From Psychrobacter sp. Choline-02u-9 (GTDB lineage Bacteria > Pseudomonadota > Gammaproteobacteria > Pseudomonadales > Moraxellaceae), in the NCBI RefSeq assembly GCF_002836505.1, contig NZ_PJBF01000051.1, forward strand, positions 1 through 64,000: a stretch of DNA of 64,000 nucleotides, read 5' to 3'. Under the pieces are notes generated by a model that was given only the letters and a program-made list of their open reading frames with translations, did not search any database and had not been told where the DNA came from. Within the stretch, counting starts at the first letter, position 1. Every line of letters begins with the position of its first letter. A program made the translations under genes and the position numbers. Below are positions 1 to 10,199 of this stretch, piece after piece.

Positions 1-56
1 ATTGTTAATGTGTAATCACACACTAGCTACTTCCAGCTCGTCTTGATGAGGTGCGT

Positions 57-84
57 ATTATAGACGGTTTAACTTTTGTGTCAA
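57..84 (-). promoter_or_regulatory. Strong sigma70-type promoter reading out of the left edge
   Basis: Read on the minus strand, an exact -35 TTGACA (79-84) is followed after 16 bp by an exact -10 TATAAT (57-62) and a short G+C-containing discriminator. Transcription would run leftward out of the window. Exact hexamers of this kind are typical of rRNA or tRNA operons, but the gene served is not in the window, so that part is inference. Confidence 0.6.
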
Positions 85-754
85 CCCGTTTTATTAATGT
101 TTTTAATCTTATTTTAGCAGACAAATAAATCTGTATTTTTTTCAATGGGTTATAGAATTGAGGTTCTCTATTTTTTAAATACTAGTGTGCAATATGTTTT
201 AATCCACCAATTTTCATTGAAAACAAGCCTTATCTAATATTCACAATTGGGCTTATTCGTCCTGATATTCTTACATATCTCTTCTAAGTAAATTGTCTCT
301 CATATTTTTCAATGTTGATATTCATATAATTAGCACTATATAGAAGCTAAGTAATTCGAGGTTATATGATGCTTTCAATATATCGTCCTATATAGTGCAG
401 TTACTAATACTACCTTTATCATAAGATATGGCTCTTATATTAGTCGTCGTGCAATCCCTTGATATCTAGTGTTGAGAGACAGTTTTTGCTATAATAGGTA
501 TTTTGCTGCATTACTTATATATGTTGGCTATTATATTATTCATATAGCGAAATGCATTTTGCTGCAAGGCTATTTATTAACTGGCTTTAAGCCATGCATC
601 AGCCCTAGCTTATATAGTCACAGTAAGCCTCTAGGTAATGCGTCCCTTTCACAACATATCACGATGATTAGATATAATTGATGTGGTCTCACGGTTATAT
701 GATTGATGGTTGCAATCATCACTGCCAACGGACCCAATAATAGGCGAATAGATT
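85..754. other. Gene-free region upstream of thrS
   Basis: About 670 bp of A+T-rich sequence with no convincing coding region. The 70-codon open frame at 469-681 has no family resemblance and no good ribosome binding site. Just before thrS there is a short inverted repeat (GATTG...CAATC, around 700-717) that could belong to the thrS leader. E. coli ThrS represses its own mRNA through tRNA-like hairpins, but I cannot show homology to that here. Confidence 0.5.
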
Positions 755-2689
755 ATGGTAGCGATTACTTTACCCGATGGTAGTGTAAAAGACTTTGAAG
801 GTCATACAACAGTCATGGAAGTGGCGCAAAGTATTGGGACAGGACTCGCTAAAGCGACGGTTGCTGGACGTGTAAATGGTCATCTAGTAGATGCACATGA
901 TCCTATCGTCGCTGATGCCAATGTTGAAATCGTAACGCCAAAAGACGACGACGGTGTCGATATTATCCGTCACTCATGTGCTCACCTATTAGGTCATGCG
1001 GTTAAGCAGCTTTACCCTGATGTGAAGATGGTCATTGGTCCTGTTATTGATGATGGTTTTTATTACGATATCTTTAGTGAAACGCCATTTACGCCTGAGC
1101 ATATGGAGGCCATTGAAAAACGCATGATGGAGCTGATCAAGCAAGATTATGACGTTATCAAAAAAATGACGCCACGCGCCGAAGCGATTGAAATATTTGA
1201 ATCACGTAATGAAGACTATAAGTTAAAGCTTATTAATGATATGCCAGGTGAAGAAGCGTTTGGCTTGTATCATCACCAAGAATACGTCGATATGTGCCGT
1301 GGTCCGCATGTGCCAAACACGCGCTTTTTGAAAGTATTTAAACTGACCAAAATGTCAGGTGCTTATTGGCGCGGCGATGCGAAAAATGAGCAGTTACAGC
1401 GTATCTATGGTACTGCGTGGGCTGATAAGAAACAGTTGAAAGCTTATATCCAACGTATCGAAGAAGCAGAAAAGCGTGACCATCGTAAAATCGGTAAAGC
1501 GCTGAACCTATTTCATATGCAAGAGCAAGCGCCAGGTATGGTGTTCTGGCATGCTAATGGTTGGACGATTTATCAAGTACTTGAGCAATATATGCGCAAA
1601 GTACAATACGATAATGGCTACGAGGAGATTAAAACCCCTCAAATTGTTGATCGCAGCTTGTGGGAGCGTTCAGGACATTGGGGCAACTATGCGACCAATA
1701 TGTTCACGACTGCTAGTGAAAACCGTGATTATGCGGTAAAACCGATGAACTGCCCTTGTCACGTGCAAGTGTTTAACCAAGGACTAAAGTCTTACCGTGA
1801 CTTACCACTGCGTATGGCTGAGTTTGGCTCTTGTCATCGTAACGAGCCATCGGGTTCACTGCATGGTTTGATGCGTGTGCGTGGCTTTACTCAAGATGAT
1901 GCGCATATCTTCTGTACACAGTCGCAGATTCAACAAGAAGTTGCTGACTTCATTAAGCTAACGCTTGCTGTCTATGAAGATTTTGGCTTTGACAATATTA
2001 TTATGAAACTGTCTACCCGTCCTGAAAAACGTGTTGGTAGTGATGAGTCTTGGGACTTTGCAGAAAAGGCGTTGGCAGATGCGCTTGATAGCTCAGGGCT
2101 AGACTGGGATTACTTACCTGGTGAAGGTGCATTCTATGGTCCAAAGATTGAGTTTAGTCTAAAGGATTCATTAGGACGTATTTGGCAGTGCGGTACCATT
2201 CAGGTTGATCCAAACATGCCTGAGCGTCTCGATGCAGAATTCGTCAATGAGCAGAACGATCGTGAAGTACCTATTATGTTGCACCGTGCAATCTTAGGTT
2301 CGTTCGAGCGTTTCATCGGTATTTTGATCGAAAACTATGCTGGTTGGATGCCAGTGTGGCTAGCACCGCAGCAAGTTGTGGTCATGAACATCACTGATAA
2401 ACAAGCTGATGCATGTGAAAACGTAGTTAGCGAGCTCAAAAATGCAGGTTTGCGCGCTATTAGCGACTTGCGTAACGAAAAGATTGGATTTAAGATACGA
2501 GAGAAAACATTAGAACGTATTCCCTATATGCTAGTATTAGGGGATAAAGAAGTCGAATCGGGCAGTGTCAACGTCCGAACTCGCGAAGGTGAGAACCTTG
2601 GCGTGATGAGTGTTTCTGAATTTATTACATTAGTACAGACCGCTGTCAGTAAAAAAGGCCGACAGACCCCAAAAACAGATGAGGAGTAA
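755..2689 (+). CDS. thrS: Threonyl-tRNA synthetase
   Basis: ThrS charges tRNA-Thr with threonine in the cytoplasm and edits mischarged Ser-tRNA-Thr. The 644 residues match the usual length of about 640. In order there are an N-terminal TGS domain (residues 1 to about 64), the editing domain with its HxxxH motif ([10 protein letters not shown], near 73-82), the class II catalytic core with MNCPCH at 331-336 (C333 is the expected zinc ligand), and a C-terminal anticodon-binding domain from about residue 540. The ATG at 755 gives the expected N-terminus, but its ribosome binding site is weak (TAGGCG). infC starts 5 nt after its stop codon, the common thrS-infC operon arrangement. Confidence 0.97.
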   Translation: MVAITLPDGSVKDFEGHTTVMEVAQSIGTGLAKATVAGRVNGHLVDAHDPIVADANVEIVTPKDDDGVDIIRHSCAHLLGHAVKQLYPDVKMVIGPVIDDGFYYDIFSETPFTPEHMEAIEKRMMELIKQDYDVIKKMTPRAEAIEIFESRNEDYKLKLINDMPGEEAFGLYHHQEYVDMCRGPHVPNTRFLKVFKLTKMSGAYWRGDAKNEQLQRIYGTAWADKKQLKAYIQRIEEAEKRDHRKIGKALNLFHMQEQAPGMVFWHANGWTIYQVLEQYMRKVQYDNGYEEIKTPQIVDRSLWERSGHWGNYATNMFTTASENRDYAVKPMNCPCHVQVFNQGLKSYRDLPLRMAEFGSCHRNEPSGSLHGLMRVRGFTQDDAHIFCTQSQIQQEVADFIKLTLAVYEDFGFDNIIMKLSTRPEKRVGSDESWDFAEKALADALDSSGLDWDYLPGEGAFYGPKIEFSLKDSLGRIWQCGTIQVDPNMPERLDAEFVNEQNDREVPIMLHRAILGSFERFIGILIENYAGWMPVWLAPQQVVVMNITDKQADACENVVSELKNAGLRAISDLRNEKIGFKIREKTLERIPYMLVLGDKEVESGSVNVRTREGENLGVMSVSEFITLVQTAVSKKGRQTPKTDEE

Positions 2690-2694
2690 TACCT

Positions 2695-3216
2695 ATTAAA
2701 CAGTCCAACCGTTTGAACATCAACGAAGATATCAATGTCAAAGAAGTCCGTCTCGTCAAAGAAGATGGCGAGCAAATGGGCGTGGTTGATATCGCAACCG
2801 CGATGAAAGCGGCACGTGATGAAAATCTAGATTTGGTTGAATTAGTTCCTGAAGCTAAGCCACCAGTATGTAAGATCATGGATTATAAGCATTTCCTCTA
2901 TGATCAAAAGCAAAAGGCTAAAGAAGCTAAGAAAAACCAAAAGCAGACTCAGCTTAAAGAGATGAAGCTACGTCCTAGTACCGAAGAGGCCGATTATCAG
3001 GTTAAACTGAGAAAAATCGTGAGCTTCTTGGAAGATCAAGATAAAGTTAAAATTAGCATCCGTTTCCGCGGACGTGAAATGGCGCACCAAGATATCGGTC
3101 GCAAACAACTTGATCGTATCATTGAAGATACTGCTGATATCTCAAACGTCGAACAGTACCCTAAGATGGAAGGTCGTCAGATGGGCATGCTGCTTGGACC
3201 CACTAAGAAAAAGTAA
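2695..3216 (+). CDS. infC: Translation initiation factor IF-3, AUU start
   Basis: IF-3 binds the 30S subunit, prevents premature joining of 50S and checks the initiator tRNA and start codon. I place the start at an ATT codon at 2695, giving [20 protein letters not shown] and 173 residues. This is the position and type of the rare AUU start known from E. coli infC, and it lies 8 nt after a good AGGAG (2682-2686). The next in-frame candidate, TTG at 2713, would cut off conserved N-terminal residues. The rest ([21 protein letters not shown] linker region, [24 protein letters not shown]) is standard IF-3. AUU is discriminated against by IF-3 itself, so the gene is likely autoregulated at translation. 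rpmI and rplT, often next in the operon, do not follow here. Confidence 0.95.
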   Translation: MKQSNRLNINEDINVKEVRLVKEDGEQMGVVDIATAMKAARDENLDLVELVPEAKPPVCKIMDYKHFLYDQKQKAKEAKKNQKQTQLKEMKLRPSTEEADYQVKLRKIVSFLEDQDKVKISIRFRGREMAHQDIGRKQLDRIIEDTADISNVEQYPKMEGRQMGMLLGPTKKK

Positions 3217-3275
3217 TCTGTTTATTGGATTGCTTTAAGTGGTGGCTGTTAGTCTATATAGCTATTTATAACTCT

Positions 3276-3313
3276 AACCATCAATATGCTGCGGGATATT
3301 GATGGTTTTTTAT
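3276..3313 (+). terminator. Rho-independent terminator of thrS-infC
   Basis: A perfect 12-bp stem (AACCATCAATAT at 3276-3287 and its complement at 3296-3307) has an 8-nt loop and is followed by a T run. It ends the operon about 60 nt after the infC stop. Confidence 0.9.
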
Positions 3314-3622
3314 TATTTGGACTCAAAAACTGCTGTAATAAACATAGCTATATTGAACATAAATAGCCTAGCATCATTGACTGACGCTATTTTACAAAAT
3401 CTACCTTCTCAACTTTCTGATTACACGGTAATCTAAAGGTCTAGTTATATTTGCTAGTCAGCATTTAGCAGTCACTAATGATCATTTGATAGAAGTTAGT
3501 ATGAGCTAAAGACGTTTTATAAATGTATAAAAGCTAAGTGTATAAATAAAAACAATGTATACCACGACTGTCAGAGTCGTTGACAAAAAACACTCCCCTT
3601 CTCCGATATCAGAGGATATTTC
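3314..3622. other. Intergenic region upstream of the TelA-family gene
   Basis: About 300 bp of A+T-rich DNA after the infC terminator. It presumably carries the promoter of the next gene, but I see no clear pair of hexamers and no other structure. Confidence 0.4.
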
Positions 3623-4867
3623 ATGCAAGAATTGACGCCACCAGAAAACGCTACAACTCCCAGTATCTCTCTAACAGCACCTGAACCTGTCAAAGAAATA
3701 CAGAAAAGTGAAGCAGATCAGATGGTCAAATTGGATGAAAGCCAAATTCCTGAGCTCGATGCCAAGGTTGATGCTTTTGTTGATCATGTGCTTACCAACT
3801 CTGTGCATAGCGATGAGTTTCGACAGAACGTGCAGTCTATTCATAATCTAGGTACAAAAGAGATTCGTGAATCTGCACAAGTATCCAACCGAATGTTAGA
3901 TTTGCCCGCAAAAAGTCTCAATGACAGCTTATTCGACAACTCTCCTATTGCTAAATCGCTAACGGAACTACGCGGGATTGTCGAAGACTTAGATCCAAGC
4001 AAAAAGGAGCTGACCAGCTCACGCAAGCTGTTCGGTCTCATTCCATTCGGTAATAAGGTGCAAGATTATTTCCGTCAGTATGAGTCGGCACAATCACATA
4101 TAAATGCGGTCGTTACCAGTCTCTATAATGGTAAAGATGAATTGCTCAAAGACAATGCGATGATTGAGCAAGAAAAAGTCAATATGTGGGAGCTGATGCA
4201 GTCTATTCGCCAGTATGTCTACGTTGGCAAAAAGATTGATGAGCAACTTGAGCAGAAGGTCTATGCGATAGAAGCAACAGATCCAGAAAAAGCGCGCATC
4301 ATTAAAGAAGAGATGTTGTTTTATGTCCGTCAAAAAAACACTGACTTTTTAACTCAGTTAGCAGTGAACGTACAAGGTTACTTGGCGCTTGATACTATTC
4401 GCCGTAATAACTTAGAACTGATTAAAGGTGTCGATCGTGCAACCACGACTACTGTGTCTGCATTACGCACGGCTGTTGTCGTTGCTCAAGCAATGACCAA
4501 TCAAAAATTGGTATTGGATCAAATCACTGCCTTGAATAAAACGACCAGTAGTTTGATTGAATCAACTTCAGCGATGCTCAAACGTCAGTCAGGTGAGATT
4601 CACGAGCAGGCGACCAGCAGTAGCATTGAGCTTGATAAACTGCAAAATGCCTTCAATAATGTCTATGACACGATGGATATGATTAGCAATTACAAAATTG
4701 AAGCGCTAGAGAATATGAAGCAAACGGTCAATACACTGACCACTGAAGTAGATAAAGCACAAAAATACTTGGATAAATCAAATCAGACTACGGTATTAGA
4801 AGTCTCAAAAGAGTTGGATAGTAAAAAAATCACTAACCAATCGAGCAATGTCGATATCGATATTTGA
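3623..4867 (+). CDS. TelA/KlaA-family toxic anion resistance protein
   Basis: A 414-residue cytoplasmic protein of the TelA family, named for the tellurite-resistance genes telA/klaA; its biochemical activity is not established. The family region is clear from about residue 130 (FGLIPFGNKVQDYFRQYESA, then a Y..KDELLKDN..I..EK..MW.L...I.QY segment). The rest is almost entirely alpha-helical and rich in Q, E, K and L, as expected for coiled coils, and there is no signal peptide or membrane segment. The start at 3623 follows AGAGG at a suitable distance. TelA genes often sit beside an XpaC-type membrane gene or ter genes, but here the gene stands alone between infC and rnr. Function in tellurite resistance is not implied by the sequence alone. 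Confidence 0.85.
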   Translation: MQELTPPENATTPSISLTAPEPVKEIQKSEADQMVKLDESQIPELDAKVDAFVDHVLTNSVHSDEFRQNVQSIHNLGTKEIRESAQVSNRMLDLPAKSLNDSLFDNSPIAKSLTELRGIVEDLDPSKKELTSSRKLFGLIPFGNKVQDYFRQYESAQSHINAVVTSLYNGKDELLKDNAMIEQEKVNMWELMQSIRQYVYVGKKIDEQLEQKVYAIEATDPEKARIIKEEMLFYVRQKNTDFLTQLAVNVQGYLALDTIRRNNLELIKGVDRATTTTVSALRTAVVVAQAMTNQKLVLDQITALNKTTSSLIESTSAMLKRQSGEIHEQATSSSIELDKLQNAFNNVYDTMDMISNYKIEALENMKQTVNTLTTEVDKAQKYLDKSNQTTVLEVSKELDSKKITNQSSNVDIDI

Positions 4868-4878
4868 TTTATCCCTAT

Positions 4879-4903
4879 AGCGGTCGCCAGAAAACTGACC
4901 GCT
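4879..4903 (+). terminator. Hairpin after the TelA-family gene
   Basis: A 7-bp inverted repeat (AGCGGTC at 4879-4885, GACCGCT at 4897-4903) lies 11 nt after the stop codon. It lacks a good T run, so it may be a weak terminator or only a 3'-end stabilising stem. Confidence 0.45.
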
Positions 4904-5006
4904 TCCTGCTACCGAATACACATAAGACAATTGACGCAAGATATTGCAACGTCGTTCGTGTTAAGATAGCCACTATTAATAATTTTAAAAATAGATACGG
5001 TAATTT

Positions 5007-7283
5007 ATGAGTTGGAACGATCCAAACGCCTCAAGTGAGGCAAAAAAATATGACAACCCGATTCCTAGTCGTGAGCTGATACTCAGCACGATTAATGAAC
5101 ATGGGGAAGTCACGCATCAGCAATTGGCAAAAGCCTTTAACATTGATGACCCTGATCAGTTTGATGCTTTGGGCAATCGTCTAAAAGCAATGGCACGTGA
5201 TGGCCAAGTGAATCGTGATGGTCGTCCTTATCGCTATCGCACAGTGACCAAGCAAGATATCGTTTCAGGTACAGTGTCTGCCCATCCAAAAGGTTTTGGT
5301 TTTGTGGTGCTAAGTGACATGCCAGATTTGTTTTTACATGAAAAACAAATGCGCTGGGTATTCAATGGCGATACAGTAGCAGCAGTTGGCACTTCGACAG
5401 ACAACCGTGGGCGTACCGAAGGGCGTATCGTTGATGTTGTCGAACGTCGTCAAAACAACTTTATCGGTACACTTGCTCGTGATGAAGACGGTTATTGTGT
5501 TGAGCTTGGTAGCCCAAACAATCATCAACCGATTACGGTTACTGATGACAATGTTCAGGCGCTAAATATCAAACAAGGCGCTCCTGTCAAAGTCGATATC
5601 ATTGACTGGCCAAACCAGCACGAATTTGCCACTGGTAAAATCACTGAAGTGCTTTCTGACGATAATGATCGTGAATTGATTATTGAGACTACCCTACTCA
5701 ACTATGATATTCCATCAGATTTTAGCGAAGCTGCACTTAAGCAAGCTGATGATTATCAAGAGCCAACCGAAAAAGATATAAAAGGTCGTACAGATATACG
5801 TCATCTACCGCTTGTCACTATCGACGGCGAAGATGCTCGTGACTTTGATGATGCGGTATTCGCTGAAAAGCGTTCTGGTGGTAACTACCGTGTTGTGGTT
5901 GCGATTGCAGATGTCAGCTATTATGTGACACCGAATTCACCACTTGACCAAGATGCCTATGAGCGTGGTACTTCAGTATACTTCCCTCATCGCGTGATTC
6001 CGATGTTGCCTGAAGTATTATCTAACGGTCTGTGTTCACTGAACCCTAATCTAGATCGCTTATGTATGGTTGCTGATATCAAGATATCGCGCGCTGGTAA
6101 AGTGACTGGATATGAGTTTTATCCGTCAGTGATGCACTCACAAGCGCGTCTAACTTATAATCAAGTAAATGATTATCTTGTGAATCCGAATGATAAGAGA
6201 TTACCTAAATCACTGACAGGTAATAAAGACGTTAAAAAGTCTGTTGATACCTTACATCAGCTGTATGAGCTACTGCTTAAAAAGCGTGAAGAACGTCATG
6301 CAATGGAATTTGAAACGGTTGAGACGTATATCAAGTTCAATGAGAAAGGCGGAATCGAAGCGATTTTACCGCGCACTCGTGGCGACTCTCAAAAGCTAAT
6401 CGAAGAGTGTATGCTTCTTGCAAATACTTGTGCTGCAAACTTCGCGCTTAAGCATGAGTTACCAGTTTTATATCGTAACCATGATAAGCCTGATAATGAG
6501 AAGTCGATGCGTATTCATGAATATGCGAAAAACTTTGGCTTACCATTCCCAGAAGAGAATCCAACGCAAGCGGATTACCAGCGCATTATCGAAGCGACTA
6601 AAGATAGACCAGATGCCATCAGTATTCATAGCATGCTACTGCGTTCAATGATGCAAGCAAACTATGCACCTGACAATATTGGTCACTTTGGCTTAGCATA
6701 TGATGAATATAGCCACTTTACCTCGCCGATTCGCCGTTATCCAGATTTGATGCTGCATCGCGCGATTAAGGCAAAAGTTACCAACAGCCCACAGCCTGTT
6801 ATGGACTTTTCTCTTGAAGGTGCTGGTACACAAACGTCAGATACAGAACGCCGTGCAGAAAAAGCATCACGTTATGTAGAATCTTGGCTCAAGTGTCACT
6901 ATATGACCGATCATGTCGGTGAAGAGTTTGAAGGCGTTGTGACTACGGTTACTAGCTTTGGTCTATTCGTCACATTGACTGACTTATATATCGACGGTTT
7001 GGTTCATATTTCAAACGTTGGCGATGACTTCTTTGTCTACGATGAGCAGCAACAGCAGCTTATCGGTAAGGATAAAGGCACGCTATTTGGACTGGGCGAT
7101 TCAGTTAAGGTGAAGGTTGCGGGTGTCAACATGGACCTGCTACAAATTGATTTTGATTTGAAGGCTAAATTGCAATCTAGTGCAATGAACCAAAGCAAAA
7201 AAGGTCAACCGAAGAAAGAACAGCCTAAGAAAACCCCAGCGAAAAGAAGCAGCAACCGCAGAGGCGCTGCCAAAAAAAGCTAA
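5007..7283 (+). CDS. rnr: Ribonuclease R
   Basis: RNase R is a processive 3'-5' exoribonuclease that degrades structured RNA and helps in rRNA and tmRNA-linked quality control. The 758 residues show an N-terminal winged-helix region (about 20-80), cold-shock RNA-binding domains (about 85-240), the RNB catalytic domain with the metal-binding motif DGEDARDFDDAVF at 273-285, a C-terminal S1 domain (about 640-720) and a lysine-rich basic tail. All are in the usual order and close to the usual length. The gene appears to be monocistronic and ends before a strong terminator. RNase R is induced in the cold in several bacteria, which would suit a psychrotolerant host; that is context rather than something the sequence shows. 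Confidence 0.96.
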   Translation: MSWNDPNASSEAKKYDNPIPSRELILSTINEHGEVTHQQLAKAFNIDDPDQFDALGNRLKAMARDGQVNRDGRPYRYRTVTKQDIVSGTVSAHPKGFGFVVLSDMPDLFLHEKQMRWVFNGDTVAAVGTSTDNRGRTEGRIVDVVERRQNNFIGTLARDEDGYCVELGSPNNHQPITVTDDNVQALNIKQGAPVKVDIIDWPNQHEFATGKITEVLSDDNDRELIIETTLLNYDIPSDFSEAALKQADDYQEPTEKDIKGRTDIRHLPLVTIDGEDARDFDDAVFAEKRSGGNYRVVVAIADVSYYVTPNSPLDQDAYERGTSVYFPHRVIPMLPEVLSNGLCSLNPNLDRLCMVADIKISRAGKVTGYEFYPSVMHSQARLTYNQVNDYLVNPNDKRLPKSLTGNKDVKKSVDTLHQLYELLLKKREERHAMEFETVETYIKFNEKGGIEAILPRTRGDSQKLIEECMLLANTCAANFALKHELPVLYRNHDKPDNEKSMRIHEYAKNFGLPFPEENPTQADYQRIIEATKDRPDAISIHSMLLRSMMQANYAPDNIGHFGLAYDEYSHFTSPIRRYPDLMLHRAIKAKVTNSPQPVMDFSLEGAGTQTSDTERRAEKASRYVESWLKCHYMTDHVGEEFEGVVTTVTSFGLFVTLTDLYIDGLVHISNVGDDFFVYDEQQQQLIGKDKGTLFGLGDSVKVKVAGVNMDLLQIDFDLKAKLQSSAMNQSKKGQPKKEQPKKTPAKRSSNRRGAAKKS

Positions 7284-7322
7284 GCTTAGACTGATACTTA
7301 GATACTGATGTTGTAATACAAT

Positions 7323-7354
7323 AAAAAAGGCTAACGTAATCGTTAGCCTTTTTT
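7323..7354. terminator. Bidirectional terminator between rnr and a minus-strand gene
   Basis: A GGCTAACG/CGTTAGCC stem with a 4-nt loop is flanked by A6 and T6, so it can work on both strands. It serves rnr from the left and the small minus-strand gene at 7401-7682 from the right. Confidence 0.92.
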
Positions 7355-7400
7355 ATGCTGTGTACTTTTCAATCATCAATGATATAGCTATTTATTGTGC

Positions 7401-7682
7401 CTATTGCGCATTGTCCAATTGCCCTACACGGTCTTGTTCGGCTTGCTGTGCTTGGTCAATTTTGCTAGTAGCACTATCTACGATAGCTTTCGGCTGTTGA
7501 CTAAGTGGCTGGCTAATAATATCTGTATCAGAGGTAACTACTGTAGAATCAGGCTGTTCAGCCGCTACGCTACTGGCTGCGATCTCTCTGTTTTGTTCGC
7601 GACTATTGCCATTGATAATGTTAAAGCCAAGCAATGCCACAATACCAATTACTGCAAAGATAATGACGTGTTTCATTTCCAT
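7401..7682 (-). CDS. Small single-pass membrane protein of unknown function
   Basis: A predicted 93-residue protein with a hydrophobic N-terminal segment (residues 4 to about 22, HVIIFAVIGIVALLGFNII), which is a membrane anchor or uncleaved signal. It is followed by a hydrophilic tail rich in Q, S, D and A with no cysteine. I recognise no family. The second ATG (7676) could be the real start, since GGAA lies directly before it. It is preferred over the overlapping plus-strand frame at 7395-7700 because it has a membrane anchor followed by a soluble tail and abuts a terminator on its own 3' side. It lies next to the mscS-like gene on the same strand and could share its envelope role, but nothing proves that. 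Confidence 0.6.
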   Translation of the reverse strand: MEMKHVIIFAVIGIVALLGFNIINGNSREQNREIAASSVAAEQPDSTVVTSDTDIISQPLSQQPKAIVDSATSKIDQAQQAEQDRVGQLDNAQ

Positions 7683-7763
7683 AAAAAGCCCCGTATTTGA
7701 ATAACCACCAAATATAGATTCTGTTGCACTTTTTATGCCTAAATTTTATTTAACGTCTAGTAC

Positions 7764-9398
7764 CTATTCTTGTGGGCTATTATTATTCAATAAATCCGTC
7801 TCATCTGAGCTTTGAGCAATCTCTTGCTCTACCTTTTCCATCAGCTTGTCGTCAGGACGGGCGTCGAGAACCTCATCAGCACTGCGACCTTGCAAAATGG
7901 TTTTGGCGCGAGCCTTGGCTTGCTTTTTATCTTGGTCATCCGTATGACTCCCGCTGACCTGATTTGTGTCAATAGGTTCAGGAATCGACGGCGTAATCGT
8001 TATATCAGATTGAACATTATTAGTATTACTGACACTGCTTTGCATGTGTTCAAAGGCTTTTTCTAACTTATTGTTGAAGCGCAGACGATAGATAGGCTCA
8101 GGTAAGCTAAAGCCTTTATCCTCTAGTGCATGCTTGGTCTCACGAATGGCGATACTGCGTGCTTTGGCAAAGTCAGTCTCTGATTGATCTACCCAAACCT
8201 GAAATTCCAAAACAATATTAGAATCACCGACATTGGTAATGACCGCAATTGCTTTGGGCTCATTCAAGACAAACGCTAGTGTATGTATCGCATCCAATCC
8301 GACTTTGATTGCTGCTAATGGATCGTCATTGGCATCAACGCCTAATTCAAAAGTAAATCGGCGCTCAGGATTTTTGGTGTAATTTAGAATGGTACCTTTA
8401 AAGACTTCAGCATTTGGAATACGCAGCTGATTGCCATCTAGCGTCATTAATATCGTCGCACGTGACGTCAGACGAACCACAATCCCCTCTTGACCATTAA
8501 TCACTACTTGATCACGTGCACGAAAGGGCTGACGGATACTGAGCATTAAAGAAGCAATATAGTTTTCGATAGTGTCTTTGACCGCAAAACCAACAGCGAT
8601 ACCAATGACACCAGCACCGCCGAGCAACGTGCCCAATACCGTTTCTGCACCGATCAAGCTCAGTGCCAGAATAAGACCAAAAATAATAAAGATAACTTTA
8701 ATGGTCTGCGACAATAGCTCAGCGACAAAAGGATTGGGCGTGAGGCGCTGCCACATTTTTTTGCGTCTAGATAACCAACTACCAAACCATGTCACGAGTG
8801 CAAATATGACAATACCAACCAGCAATAAAGGCAGCGCCTTCACTAGGTTTTCCAATTGCGCTTTTAGGCCCTGATAAACTGTCGAGACGTTTTCTTGAAC
8901 ATCTAGTGTGCGGTTTATATTGTCATCAACCGTCACGACGTCTGTCAAACGGTTAGTCAAATTGATGGCTTGCTGCGCCTTTTTTTCGTTGGCAGCTTCT
9001 CCCGCCAAGGTGACGACACCTTGAGTAACACTGACAGTGACGGCTTGTAATCCTTCTATCTCAGAAAAGATTCCATTGATTCGCTGACGGATGTCGTTGT
9101 CTTTTTGGAGGGTGGGTGTGGTTTCAATTTGACCATTGTTGGTACTTTCACCATTGATTGCGGGTGGTGGGGCAGGAGTCGGTGTGGAAATATTGGTTTC
9201 TGACGTGTCATCATCTGCTGTAGCTGTACTGTCAGGTATTGCGTCCTCTACACCCAATGCCGCTGAGATACTAGAAATTTCTTCACTGGCAGCATGCGCT
9301 GAAAACGCAAAAAGGATGCTTAGTAGCAACACTATTTGACCCCACGCTTTTATAGAACTGCGTATTATTGGACGGTCAATATAAGTGGCCATAAGCAT
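7764..9398 (-). CDS. MscS-family mechanosensitive channel with BON domain
   Basis: A 544-residue inner-membrane protein likely to open under membrane tension and release solutes on hypo-osmotic shock. Residues 1 to about 36 look like a signal peptide, followed by a low-complexity T/P/A linker and a BON domain (about 100-165, IRQRINGIFSEI...VTLAGEA), which would lie in the periplasm. Then come transmembrane helices near residue 190 and 235, and the MscS pore/beta core (GGAGVIGIAVGFAVKDTIEN, then FRARDQVVINGQEGIVV and the LRIPNAEVF stretch). The C-terminal tail is long and charged. BON-MscS fusions are known, with BON expected to contact phospholipid. The start may be at 9398 or the ATG two codons later. 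hisA lies upstream on the same strand. Confidence 0.9.
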   Translation of the reverse strand: MLMATYIDRPIIRSSIKAWGQIVLLLSILFAFSAHAASEEISSISAALGVEDAIPDSTATADDDTSETNISTPTPAPPPAINGESTNNGQIETTPTLQKDNDIRQRINGIFSEIEGLQAVTVSVTQGVVTLAGEAANEKKAQQAINLTNRLTDVVTVDDNINRTLDVQENVSTVYQGLKAQLENLVKALPLLLVGIVIFALVTWFGSWLSRRKKMWQRLTPNPFVAELLSQTIKVIFIIFGLILALSLIGAETVLGTLLGGAGVIGIAVGFAVKDTIENYIASLMLSIRQPFRARDQVVINGQEGIVVRLTSRATILMTLDGNQLRIPNAEVFKGTILNYTKNPERRFTFELGVDANDDPLAAIKVGLDAIHTLAFVLNEPKAIAVITNVGDSNIVLEFQVWVDQSETDFAKARSIAIRETKHALEDKGFSLPEPIYRLRFNNKLEKAFEHMQSSVSNTNNVQSDITITPSIPEPIDTNQVSGSHTDDQDKKQAKARAKTILQGRSADEVLDARPDDKLMEKVEQEIAQSSDETDLLNNNSPQE

Positions 9399-9461
9399 CC
9401 TTTATTTTTTACGGATTTTTCTCGCTTAGCTAGTTGTTAAGAATTAGCTGTCTGGCTTTAT

Positions 9462-10199
9462 TTAGCTATCTAAGTAAAGCTGCGCTGCGCTCAAGTTCAA
9501 TGTGCCTTCATAGATAGCGCGACCGGTAATGATACCTTCGATACAATCACCATAAGGCTTTAACAGCTCGATATCTTTCATATCGGTAACGCCACCTGAT
9601 GCAATTACAGGTAATCCGCCTTCACGTGCCAGATTAACAGTTTGTTCAACGTTGACGCCTTGCATCATGCCATCGCGGGCGATATCAGTATAAACGATTG
9701 ATGACACGCCGACGTCTGCAAAGCGCTTAGCAAGTTCGGTCGCTTTGGTATCTGTCACGTTTGCCCAGCCATGAGTGGCTACCATACCGTCTTTGGCGTC
9801 GATACCGACGATGATATGCCCTGCAAATTCGCGACAAGCTTCAGCGACAAAATCAGGATCTTCAACGGCTTTTGTACCGATAATGATATACGTCAAACCT
9901 GCGGTAATATACTGCTCGATAGTATTCATGTTACGTACACCGCCACCCAATTGAATAGGCAGGTTCGGATAGGCTTTGGTGATATCATTGACCACTTGTC
10001 TATGTACTGGCACGCCATCAAAAGCACCATTCAAATCGACCAAATGTAAGCGACGCGCGCCTTCATCTACCCAACGCGCTGCCATGGCAACTGGGTCATC
10101 AGAGAACACCGTATCATCTTCCATACGGCCTTGTTTTAAACGTACACACTTACCATCTTTTAAATCAATAGCCGGGATAATGACAGGCACAGCACACAT
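9462..10199 (-). CDS. hisA: HisA, phosphoribosyl-formimino-AICAR-phosphate isomerase
   Basis: HisA catalyses the Amadori rearrangement of ProFAR to PRFAR, the fourth step of histidine synthesis. The 245-residue protein is a (beta/alpha)8 barrel with both catalytic aspartates in context ([18 protein letters not shown] near the N-terminus and GIDAKDG in the middle) and phosphate-binding loops (LGGGVR, ASGGV). A GTG at 10220 would give a longer reading, but the ATG at 10199 has AAGGA 7 nt upstream and begins where the family begins. hisH and hisB are 18 kb away, so the histidine genes are scattered rather than in one operon. The MscS-like gene follows after a 63-bp gap. Confidence 0.95.
   Translation of the reverse strand: MCAVPVIIPAIDLKDGKCVRLKQGRMEDDTVFSDDPVAMAARWVDEGARRLHLVDLNGAFDGVPVHRQVVNDITKAYPNLPIQLGGGVRNMNTIEQYITAGLTYIIIGTKAVEDPDFVAEACREFAGHIIVGIDAKDGMVATHGWANVTDTKATELAKRFADVGVSSIVYTDIARDGMMQGVNVEQTVNLAREGGLPVIASGGVTDMKDIELLKPYGDCIEGIITGRAIYEGTLNLSAAQLYLDS

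Noticed and set aside
469-681. 70-codon open frame upstream of thrS
   Set aside because: No ribosome binding site, A+T-driven composition and no family resemblance.
7395-7700. Plus-strand frame opposite the small membrane protein gene
   Set aside because: The minus-strand frame has a clean membrane anchor followed by a soluble tail and abuts a terminator; the plus frame has no coherent pattern.
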